64,000 nucleotides of DNA, taken from assembly GCA_014529385.2 (NCBI GenBank), contig CM043942.1, forward strand, positions 56,607,340 to 56,671,339. Direction: 5' to 3'. The notes under the pieces were generated by a model that saw only the letters and a list, made by a program, of their open reading frames with translations, did no database searches and was not told the origin of the DNA. The DNA comes from Adiantum capillus-veneris (Eukaryota; Streptophyta; Polypodiopsida; Polypodiales; Pteridaceae). Of this stretch, positions 9,497-18,523 are shown in pieces (positions within the stretch are counted from its first letter, which is position 1; each line of letters opens with the position of its first letter). Position numbers and translations under genes: made by a program.

Positions 9497-10064
9497 ACTA
9501 CCCAACAAAGTCAAGTGAAGATCACCTCCAAGCAAGTCCAAAGATTCATTCCAGTCGTGTTACTCGAAGCACAAGGATTCTATGAGGGTAACTTTCAAAT
9601 CTGGTTACCCTAAGGTAGTAGCTTATCAAGGAATCACCCAAGAACAACAAGAAACATCAAGAAATCAAGAGCAGCTACCCGCTACACCCAAGAGTACTAC
9701 AACCTATAGATGGATCCCTCGTCAATTACTACAAGAGCAAGGCTTTTACAAAATTAACAGCCATATTTGGAAGTTAAAGACAAGGTACCATCAAGTCAAA
9801 GAAGAAACAAGGCAAGTGGCAAAAGAGATCACACCAGGCCCAAGAACAATGTGGGTTCCAAAATCTGTGATTGAGGCTCAACAACAAGATAGATACACAA
9901 CTCCTTTACAACCTCTTAACAGCAAAAAGAAAGCAACGGGAAATGCGGAGGTCACAGTTTTGAAGAACACTATCTGGAAGAAGAAGACTTCATCAACCAT
10001 TGCTTCAACATCATTACCTGTCTCATCAAGCGACCACAATTTGCTACCAAGGAATGAAGAGTAG
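9229..10064 (+). pseudogene. Repeated W-I-P motif region at the end of the element A coding block
   Basis: A motif of about 28 residues recurs: GWITSSESIIAEGYRKGNSY with VWVNK (9,229-9,315), RFIPVVLLEAQGFYEGNFQI with WLP (9,536-9,608), RWIPRQLLQEQGFYKINSHI with WKL (9,700-9,782), and a partial MWVPKSVIEAQQQ (about 9,850). The consensus is W/F-I-P-x-x-L-L-x-A-Q-G-[FY]-x-x-G-N-x-x-[IV]-W. The repeats lie in two frames separated by a one-base insertion near 9,605, and a TAG interrupts at 9,494. I do not recognise this domain. It follows the dead protease-like domain and occupies the place where pol would be. Confidence 0.5.
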
Positions 10065-11155
10065 ATATATGCCAATGTATTGGAAAACATGGCATCTCAA
10101 ACAAAAACTAACGAGAAAGGCCTAAACATCAAAAGCATATGGAATTGGATTTCAGGCCGCGATCAGGTAAGTCCAAGTCGCCATTAAACTTACATGGCAT
10201 AAGAGTCTAGAGTCGAGCAGCTAAGCCACTAAATGAGCAAAGTGTCAGACCCAAGCTTCAAGTTAATATTTTTTTGTGGTCTATGAGTCTAGCTAATAGG
10301 TATAAGCTCAAGCTGGAGAGTTCAGCATACATAAAGTCATGTCGCTCATGCTGGAAGAGGTGAGCATAAGAGTCAAAGTCCATATAATATATAAGGTGGA
10401 GAAGGCGGAGTAGTCCAAAAAAAAAAAAAAAACACTCACGCACTTGACACAGTGAGGAAGAGTGGAGAAACCGCGACAACAAAAACCCTTCTTGTGAGTA
10501 GTGAAAGCTTTTGAAGCACTCATGCTATATGTTTTGCTCGCTACACTAACTCCATGAAGAACCCATCAATACTCTTCTTTCGCACCGCATCTTGTTTAAC
10601 ATGCATAACTCTGTGCAAGCATATAGATGTCCCATCATTGGAGATATGCATTAGGCACTCTTTTTTTTTCCTCCCATGCACTTACACAAACAAATGATGA
10701 TGACCAAGCGAAAACAGGTTTTATAAGCCTTTGCTCAACAACAATGACTCTGACTTCAAGCTACTAACACTTATCCATGCATATCAAGCCCATACTAGTA
10801 GCCATATGGCCATATGTACTTTAACTCAGCATAACTCTATAACATCAGAACCTAAGTACATATAGCCTCGCATTTAATTATGACTAAAGACATTTTTTCC
10901 CACTGTGTTTTTTCCTTTAGTCTTATCCAGGTATCCAAGACCTTCATTTTGTATATACGCTACATTTTACTTTTACTCTTTTATTTTTTATAACAACAAA
11001 AACAAGAAGAACCACGCTATCCCCACACTACTAATTGCAAATCTACTAACAAGTCAAAAGGAAGAGGAAAAAAAAAACAGCTTGACAAAGCTTCAAGTCA
11101 ACTTACAGGTACGACTGCGAGATAACAACCATAAGAAAAGCAAACTAGAGCTACA
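10065..11155 (+). other. Non-coding stretch after element A ORFs
   Basis: No supported gene. The sequence holds A- and T-rich runs (16 A at about 10,417; T runs near 10,660 and 10,905) and short accidental ORFs. It is probably the 3' untranslated part of element A, but no polypurine tract or 3' LTR start was found before the next LTR at 12,013. Confidence 0.4.
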
Positions 11156-11169
11156 ATGACATCGACCTG

Positions 11170-11766
11170 TTGCACCAACAAGTCGATACAACCTCATGCA
11201 ATTCAAGATACAACAACCAATCGGATCGGGGGAGTTCCAGGCTTCAGATACACTACATGGTACAACTTCAAGGCAACTTTAATATCACACAAAGCAACCA
11301 ATTGCAGAAGAGGTTGCCACAACAACTTCAACCAACACCAAGACATCAAGAACTCGTCAAGGCCAGCAAAGACATAGGGTCTTGTCAGGGACGACAAGAA
11401 TTCGGAGGGAAATTATACCCCCCTGAGCTAGTGCCACAACTCACAGTTGTAGATGTCACACATAATGTGAATACAAGGGCAAGGGCAGAGACTGTTGCTC
11501 GCCAAACAGAGGACATCAGGGAAGCACAAATTAAGGAGAAAGAAAAAGTAGTAGTGGAGTCCCAGAGGCAAACAGAATGCAATGTGACCTTGTCCATAGA
11601 GGCAAGCAATCAAGAAACTCTACTTTCAATGAAGGATGGTTTGCTTGCAGAGATACCATTTGTAGATGGAGCCAGAAAGCTAGCTTTGAAAAAAGTGGAC
11701 ATTAATTTATTGCAGAATCCAGATGCTCGGATTTCAGACACAATTATCTATGCTTGTCTTAAGTAA
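11170..11766 (+). CDS. Unrecognised ORF, possibly 3' coding part of element A
   Basis: An open frame of 198 codons, Gln/Asn-rich at the start (QLQGNFNITQSNQLQKRLPQ), then VNTRARAETVARQTEDIREA and a Leu/Asp-rich end (KKVDINLLQNPDARISD). The VNTRARA.. stretch resembles VVTRAQAKVQEQ in the element A gag linker, which suggests the same element, but I cannot assign a function. ATG 11,170 is simply the first in frame. It could equally be non-coding. Confidence 0.25.
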   Translation: MHQQVDTTSCNSRYNNQSDRGSSRLQIHYMVQLQGNFNITQSNQLQKRLPQQLQPTPRHQELVKASKDIGSCQGRQEFGGKLYPPELVPQLTVVDVTHNVNTRARAETVARQTEDIREAQIKEKEKVVVESQRQTECNVTLSIEASNQETLLSMKDGLLAEIPFVDGARKLALKKVDINLLQNPDARISDTIIYACLK

Positions 11767-12012
11767 GTGTTACTATCTTGCTAGCTTTGAAAACTCAGAT
11801 AATAGGTTTGCTAACTCAGGTATACTCTCTGCAGCTTGATCAAAAGTCAACTCCCACTGCACACCCACACGGAGGTGTTTCTTCTTGATCCACAAATGTC
11901 AGTGATTATTAGACAGAAGAACAGTCCATCTCGGTGTTCAATTCAATAAAAGGAACCCACCCTGAAATTAAGTTGTAAGTGTTATGTATCAGAAAGTGTT
12001 TCTTATAGATAT

Positions 12013-13447
12013 TGATAGCCGTTTTTCGGCTCTTTGTAATTGCCACACTGAGTTACCTCACCCTACCAAAATCACCCAAACACTGTGGCTATCCCTACCA
12101 TTTCACTGTACATAGGCGTGCGTGAGTCACGGGACTTTTCCCATATCTCCTTACTGAAATAAAAAACCCTCAATTAGCTAGGCATTGGGCTAGTTGAGCC
12201 AAAATAAAATAAAAAATATAAGTATATGATGGCCCATGTGTATGTAAATATTTCTTTGTATATAGGGCCTAAATAAAAGATTTTTTCATAATTATTTTGG
12301 TATTTATTTAAATATTTCTACCTAGGTGTGTGTTATTTATGCTCTGTACATTGCCTCACCATTACCACAATTTTTTCTTACCATTTTTCATACTCTTTAT
12401 TCCATATAGAAATATTTTCATGTAAGCTTCTCTTATATTTGGTGTAACTCCACCCCAACAAAAATCCAAAAAAACTAGTTTTATTTATGTGTATATTTTT
12501 TCACTATTGTGATTTTTCCCTTCCTACATCTATTTTGTTTTTTTTTCTAAAAAATTAGAACACCAAAAATATTTATCTTTTTATGGTAGCCTCATAATGA
12601 GAGAGATTTCTTTTGACCCCTTTATATTTTTTTCCAGTTATATTATTTATATTTGACATGTACATATTTTTTAGACCCCTCAATATTTGATTTTCTTAGT
12701 TGTACTATTCACTTATATCATAATCTCAACAATATCTTAAATTATAGACCTACCAAATAAGGTCAAGGGTAGGTGGCATGCATACATGCACTATGGAGGG
12801 CTCACTCTTGGAGGTATTCAAAAGAATCATCCAAAGAAGGACCCCACAAGGACCTTGTGCAGTGGAAAAAAGCGGTCGATTTTGCAGAATTTTTAAAGTT
12901 CACTTGCTCTCCGAATTTGAAAAGGTGATACAAACAAAAGTTGTAGCTCGTGGGCTGAACTTTTGCCTCAAATTTTTTCATATTTTTTTGAGCTACGAGC
13001 TGTGAGCTATGATTTTATTAGTGGACCCCAGTTTTCCCATGCTATGCAGCCACACTCTCTCTTCCACTTTATCATTTTACTCTTTCACACACACTTCTCC
13101 ACTCATCATCCCCACCTTTCTCACCACTCCTCTCTGCACCCTACTCACCTTCTCTCCTCAACCTTGAAGAATAAGAGAAACCATGGTGAACTCATACCTC
13201 CCACACACAATTCCATTTCAAAATTGACCACCTTGTCTCTCAAGGAAGGTCAAGAGTGGAGAAAAAATGTACCGTCAAAGCTAGTGGACGGTCAACAAGC
13301 GTCAAAATTGGCCCTACTCAAGACACTTGGAGCATCAACCTTGTAAGAAATCCACCTTTTCTTACCTCTTAAGAGTTTTTCTTCTTTATTTGTATCCTAC
13401 ATGGATACTCCCATTGTAAATATCCAATTCCATTTGTAAATTAATAC
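12013..13447 (+). repeat. Truncated LTR of family S
   Basis: Starts with TGATAGCCGTTTTTCGGCTC, the start of the S-family LTRs at 18,524, 23,045, 47,835, 52,307 and 56,020. It runs collinear with the copy at 56,020 as far as CATTTGTAAATTAATACT. It then jumps at 13,447 into LINE-like sequence and lacks the 3' half of the LTR. About 110 bp present in the 56-kb copy (57,240-57,350) are missing here. Confidence 0.8.
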
Positions 13448-14086
13448 TTCAATAACAATGGCAAGAGAAGGAGGTGTCTCTAAATTCTCTTCGGGAATTC
13501 CACGAATAACAATGTTCTTGGAACGTCGCTCCCGTTCCTTCAACTCTTCCACATCCACATTCTCAACATTCTTTGTTTGAACCATAGCTTGCATGAGTGA
13601 GGAATTAGAAACCACATTGCTACCACATACATCAGCCCAAGACTTGTTTGTGCATACATTTTTCATGTCGCATACATCCCGGCTCATAGTGTCAAATTTC
13701 TCCTCTTTCAATACATGGTCATGCTCTACTTTGCTCATCCGCTCCTTCAAAGCATTCAAGTCCACAAGAGAGCATTTACATTCCTTAACTTCCTCTTCAA
13801 GTTGCATCAAACGTGTTGTTTGCATCTCAAGTGTCCTCTTGAGATTCTCATTCTCAACCACAAGTACCCTTAATGTGCCATTCTCCATTGCAAGTGCTCG
13901 TAAGTCTTCACCTTGTTTGTTTACGATCTCTTGCAATGTTACCAAGTACGCCATGATCATGGTTTTCGATGTCGCTGGTTGGGTGGTTGCGTTGCTATCT
14001 CCACACTTAGGAGATTTTGGATCATTTTCCACAATGGTTGTGGACCTTGTTGAAGAAGAAGAACCCTTGCGAGTGCCGGAAGACAT
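13448..14086 (-). pseudogene. LINE ORF1-like coiled-coil protein (3' truncated)
   Basis: On the minus strand, from ATG 14,086, a protein begins MSSGTRKGSSSSTRSTT. It continues with a long heptad-like coiled coil (VENENLKRTLEMQTTRLMQL, CSLVDLNALKERMSKVEHDH) and ends with RERRSKNIVIRGIPEE. A coiled coil followed by R-R-x-N-[VI]-x-I-x-G-[VI]-x-E is the pattern at the start of the RNA-binding part of LINE ORF1 proteins, which coat element RNA. The frame is cut at 13,447 by the junction with the S-family LTR, so the RNA-binding part and ORF2 are missing. Identification rests on the coiled coil plus this short motif. Confidence 0.45.
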
Positions 14087-14319
14087 TGTATATATAAATA
14101 GGAGATGAGCAATTTTGTTGAAACCTGTTCACTTCGGAAATGCTTGCAGAAATGCCTTCCTTAACTCTGAAAATTTTTGTCTTTACATCAATGCGTAGAG
14201 GATTTTGTGCTCTTCAATTGAGGCTATAGATCACCCAAATCGGAGTTCAGATGAAGAAGTTATGATCAAAAGAGTGAACTGCTGTCTACTAGGTCAAAAA
14301 ACGGCTACGTTTTTTTTTG

Positions 14320-14674
14320 AGAGAGACTCCTTCAAAGCATTCAAGTCCACAAGAGAGCATTTACCATTCCTTAACTTCCTCTTCAAGTTGCATCAAACGT
14401 GTTGTTTGCATCTCAAGTGTCCTCTTGAGATTCTCATTCTCAACCACAAGTACCCTTAATGTGCCATTCCTCCCATTGCAAGTGCTCTTAAGTCTTCACC
14501 ATGTTTGTTTACGATCTCTTGCAATGTTACCAAGTACGCCATGATCATGGTTTTCGATGTCGCTGGTTGGGTGGTTGCGTTGCTATCTCCACACTTAGGA
14601 GATTTTGGATCATTTTCCACAATGGTTGTGGACCTTGTTGAAGAAGAAGAACCCTTGCGAGTGCCGGAAGACAT
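14320..14674 (-). pseudogene. Duplicated N-terminus of the LINE-like ORF1
   Basis: ATG 14,674 again encodes MSSGTRKGSSSSTRSTT and is near-identical for about 65 codons (a Gln-to-His change in EIVNK[QH]GED), then degenerates near 14,460. The copy lies 588 bp from the first. Both are preceded, on the minus strand, by the same leader of about 220 bp (14,100-14,318 and 14,688-14,905). The junction falls at a short GAGAGAGA in the first leader, matching the long GA tract that starts the second. Confidence 0.7.
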
Positions 14675-14906
14675 TGTATATAAAATAGGAGATGAGAATC
14701 AATTTTGTTGAACCTGTTCACTTCGGAAATGCTGCTACAGAAATGCCTTCCATAACTCTGAAAATTTTTGTCTTTACATCAATGCGTAGAGGATTTTGTG
14801 CTCTTCAATTGAGGCTATAGATCACCCAAATCGGAGTTCAGATGAAGAAGTTATGATCAAAAGAGTGAACTGCTGTCTACTAGGTCAAAAAACGGCTACG
14901 TTTTTT

Positions 14907-14907
<1 letters not shown>

Positions 14908-14974
<67 letters not shown>
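14908..14974. repeat. (GA)n microsatellite
   Basis: Uninterrupted GA/AG over about 67 bp. It is the outermost (5') boundary of the LINE-like leader on the minus strand. Confidence 0.98.
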
Positions 14975-14978
<4 letters not shown>

Positions 14979-15097
14979 ACATGGTAAAGAAATGTATTTC
15001 AAGCACACTTATTCATAGGGCACAATTGACAAATGAGCTCAAAAAACTTCATGTGTTGAAAGTCATTTGTATACACTTGGATTCACAAGAATATCTG

Positions 15098-16553
15098 TTA
15101 CATTGACACTACTTCAACCCGACCATCCAACTCTTTGCACAAAATATCGTTTTTCCTTCGCCGCATCACCTTACGGCCAGCTAGGAAAAAGGAAAAATCT
15201 GATAGGTCCCTGTCCATTGACTCTTCAATTATGTCATGCCGCAACTGATGAAGACTGCATAGCTTCCTTATTGTAACCACCAACAATAGGCCATGCTCTT
15301 TATCAATCACTTCCACATCCACAACAGGATTATCTTCCAAACCTGCAGAAACCTGGTCCATAGGAATGTACTTACCATTGAGCATTTGTGATCGCATATA
15401 CCAAAATGAGAGTAACAGTGATTGGCTTGCAATCATGTACTTGACAACTAGAGTATCAAGCGCGACCTCGCACCGTAAGCCAATCTCTTCCTTTACATAC
15501 CATCCTCTGTCAAGAAGTTTGTCACAGGATGACTGTTGAAAGGACTTGCACATGAACATAGTTTTCGTAACACGGATGTTGTAGCTATGAAACAACTCTA
15601 TGAAGAGTGCAGCAGGACAAAAGTTTGCAATTCTAACCAGTTTGGTGGGAATAGAGCTATGTAGAGACCTCTGTATATCTTTGTGGAGCTTACTTCGCAT
15701 TGCCTCCACCATTGTTTCCTCGGGAACTGGCCAGTCCATAGTGTTCCAATCGGTTGGTAGAGGCACTTTCACCACCATGCCATTCTTATTCCGTGAGCTG
15801 AGTTGGTAGAAGTGGTCATAAAAAAATATTACTTCATCAGCCAGGCTTTTGCTGCTCCTCCCTGAATACTGTAGAGAACCAATGTGGGTATGAACAACAA
15901 GGAAGAGGCCTATTATGCACTCCACAGGCTCCCATTGCTCATAAGAAGAGGGATAAACATCTGCAATATATATAAGAAGAGTTAAACTAAGAGTATCAAT
16001 AAGTAAAAATGAAAAATCTAATGTAATTGAGCTGTGAAGAATGGAGACATTGCTCATAAGAAGAGCGAGAAACATTGCAAAATATATAAGAAAAGTTATA
16101 ATGAGAGTATCAGTAAGTTCAGATGTTAAGAGTACTTACAGATCAAATGAAGTTCAGATATCAAGAGTACTTACAATTGCAACGTGGTTGATGTATATCT
16201 GATGCATTTCCACCGTTTGCTATCACGTCTGGATGAGTAAACACATGCTGAACAAGAACTTCCTTTACAGATCTTTTGCCGATTTCAACTTTGAAATCCA
16301 ACACTCTGGACTTCCATGCTGAGCGGTAAATGTTGATACCACTAGACCTCTTGGGTCTTCATGGTTGCATGAGGACCCATGAACCTTTGTTTATCCTTTG
16401 TCCAACCCATTGGTTCTCTGCACTTATTGAAGTTGATATTGTAATTGAGGATATGCTACTACTTGGCTTTCTAGGGAAAGTGCAGCTGTTGGTTGTTGGT
16501 GTGAGAGACAGTAAACACCTGGAGCTTCTTGGGCGAGAAGACATGGAAGCCAT
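15098..16553 (-). pseudogene. Two-exon host-type gene of unknown function, one premature stop
   Basis: Exon 1 is 16,553-16,175 and exon 2 is 15,960-15,098 (minus strand). The intron 16,174-15,961 starts GTAAGT and ends TATATATATTGCAG. The join restores the codon phase (CAAT-T / AT-GTT), and the two exons total 1,242 nt, exactly 414 codons. Exon 1 begins MASMSSRPRSSRCLLSLTPT, Ser/Arg-rich and poor in acidic residues, like an organelle transit peptide. A TGA at 16,359-16,361 interrupts exon 1 (MQP-stop-RPKRSSGIN, a CGA-to-TGA type change), after which the same frame continues. Exon 2 has VECIIGLFLVVHTHIG, LPTDWNTMDWPVPEE, FCPAALFIELFHSYNI and, near the end, SFFLAGRKVMRRRKNDI. I do not recognise the family. 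It is the only non-transposon gene-like structure in the window. It is either a recent pseudogene or a gene captured between elements. Confidence 0.55.
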
Positions 16554-16911
16554 AGCTCTCAGAGAAAAGCTTTAGTGGAGGGAGATTCACTTTGAAAGCA
16601 TTCTAATGGAGGGAAAGTGTTTTAGAATTCCAATATCTTGTGCGGGCTTAATGGTCACCCTCCAGTACGTTAATGACCATAAGAGAATATCAGAAGTGGG
16701 ACCACTGGCAAGCACCTAATAGCTCGGTAAAAGGAAGGAAATTACGATGCCACAATCCTAGATTCGTGAAAGTTTTATGCTATTTTTTATTTTTTGAGTC
16801 TTTCCACGTACTTTCCTACGTAACGTAGCCTTCGTGCTCATTGGACGCACTCTATTTTTCTCTCTCTTCATATGGCCCTCCAAATGACCTCCGAAATTTC
16901 CTAATGGAGCG
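16554..16911 (-). other. Upstream region of the two-exon gene
   Basis: No coding potential. On the minus strand it would be the promoter/5' UTR. It contains CTACGTTACGTAGG and an AT-rich stretch (about 16,780) but no clear TATA box at a fixed distance from the ATG. Confidence 0.35.
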
Positions 16912-17476
16912 TGTTAGCATCGAGGAGCTCTTTGCGTCGACACAAGCAATGCAAGCCGAGGACCACATCGCGAGCCCGCCTGCTACGAGCTATATTTGGT
17001 CGTAAGTACCTCAAACGACATCCGTTCTGAATGATTGAGTAGTCATTAGAATTAGGGCGAGAAGATCTTCGTGTTGATGTCTTTGTAGATCAATTTCGGA
17101 CACTTTGGAAATTTCTATTTTGAGTCTATCGCGACAGCGATTAGAGATCTTACAGTTATGGTTTTCAAGGTTTAGGTGTTTGGCCATATAGGATATGTCC
17201 TTGTGAGTCTTGGCCTCCGATTTCGAGTCATTCTGATATGAATTGAGACTGTTTCGAGCTTGTAGTGTTTCGTAGGATGCGTTGTCTATTTCTTTGCTTT
17301 ATGGTAGTGTTGTGGTAGGATTAGTGACTGTAGAGTGTTGTTCGTGTCTAGCTCAAGGTTGACAACCGAGAGATTGCCTCCATGCCCTAGTCGGGTCAGC
17401 TACGTCCTCAGATTGACAGTTTGTTGGTGTGTGTTCTCGTTGTGCTCCATCGTTCGTCGCGGCGTACCCGCTAATA
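16912..17476 (+). repeat. Element A LTR segment, right-hand copy
   Basis: Collinear with 983-1733 except for the 186-bp duplication. It starts TGTTAGCATCGAGGAGCTC and ends GTACCCGCTAATA (GCTAACA in the left copy). No polypurine tract precedes it and no target duplication was found. It is either the remains of the 3' LTR after deletion, or a separate truncated or solo copy. Confidence 0.75.
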
Positions 17477-17479
17477 TAC

Positions 17480-17872
17480 ACTCGAAAAGGAAGTTATGAA
17501 ATGTATATGCCAATCGCAACCCCATGACATCTCCTCTTCCTCTTTAGTAATCAACACTCCACTCCTCTTTGCCTCTAAGAGTGTCGCATCTAACCACCGC
17601 CCAGTTGGAAAGTCATGCAATTTCTAAAGATGGTATAGAAAATGAAGGTGTCTAGTTGCATGGTTGTGCTTGAATTGAAGGCGATCTGTCAAATGTTGTT
17701 GCTTTTCCCCTTCGTACCTCTCTAGCCACTTTTGCATGGTGTCTGAGTTGAGAAGGAAAAATCTCATAACCTTTTCTCGCATTGTGATGTCCAAATTCCT
17801 AATGATTCCTTGTCCTTGCGGCTCGTCCCCTGTCACCTTGACATTGAACTCAGTAGTCCACATTCGGAGCAT
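17480..17872 (-). pseudogene. Unrecognised ORF remnant, probably transposon-derived
   Basis: Minus-strand frame with FNVKVTGDEPQGQGIIRNLD, EKVMRFFLLNSDTMQKWLER, then one TAG (17,624), then in the same frame FPTGRWLDATLLEAKRSGVL and ITKEEEEMSWG. The composition is protein-like over about 125 codons with a single stop, so this was coding. I cannot name the family. It sits between the element A LTR copy and the hAT element. Confidence 0.35.
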
Positions 17873-18035
17873 ATTTGGATCAATTGAGAAGCATTGTGGA
17901 CTTTTTTGGAATCTGGAGAGCTTGGAGCTTCTGAGAGTTTGGCAGATAGCGACATCGTCTTCAGTTTACAGCGGTTTTCAGGTATATTTTTTAAATTTTC
18001 AGTAAATACTAACTTTATTTTGTGTTGTGCCAGAC

Positions 18036-18523
18036 TTGTGTGGTGCAGTAGTTTCGGCTCTCACCACAAAGTTGGCTTGCAGGTCATAGTCCACTTCGTG
18101 GTGTGTAGCCATATGGCTCACTCGAGAGGTGTGTAGAATATAGTTTCCTTTCTCGTGGTGTGTAGTTAAATAACTCACTCCAGGGAAGGCTTAGGGTAAA
18201 TTTAGATTCTCACTCGTATGGTGTAGTAGTATATCTCTCACCATAGAGATGAGTTACGATTAGAGGTCGACTCGTGGAGTGTAGTAGGCATGATGCTACA
18301 CCTCTCACTTCAGAGTGGCCTATAAAATTTACAATCTTAAAGTAAATCATTATTCATTATTCTACATAGAAGCACAAAGATTAACGTTCGTCATTTTAAG
18401 AGTGTAGAGATGCATACTTTATGCCCTCTTCATCTTAATGGGACTTTCGTTATTTTTGTGCTTCTATTTCTATAGTAACATCATTGTTCATCAGCAGATG
18501 ACTTGGTGTTACTCTGAACGTAG
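18036..18523 (+). repeat. Left subterminal hairpin array of the hAT element (outer part)
   Basis: Six consecutive imperfect palindromes: 18,036-18,069, 18,091-18,131, 18,147-18,190, 18,210-18,252, 18,267-18,319 and a 98-bp one at 18,368-18,465. Most share the same apex: GTGTAG at the end of the left arm and CT[CT]CAC or CTCTTCA at the start of the right arm. The arms outside the apex differ from hairpin to hairpin yet pair within each one (for example AGCC/GGCT, then AGTTA/TAACT, then TATGGTG/CACCATA). Confidence 0.75.
18520..18523. other. Target duplication GTAG (left)
   Basis: GTAG precedes TGATAGCC at 18,524 and recurs at 25,643-25,646 directly after the right LTR terminus. The interrupted sequence matches an uninterrupted paralogue at 25,930-26,030, which confirms the insertion point. 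Confidence 0.8.

Noticed and set aside
18036-18523. Integron attC-like cassette array
   Set aside because: The hairpins resemble attC in having a conserved asymmetric core and variable arms, but there are no cassettes or integrase and the array borders a hAT transposase.
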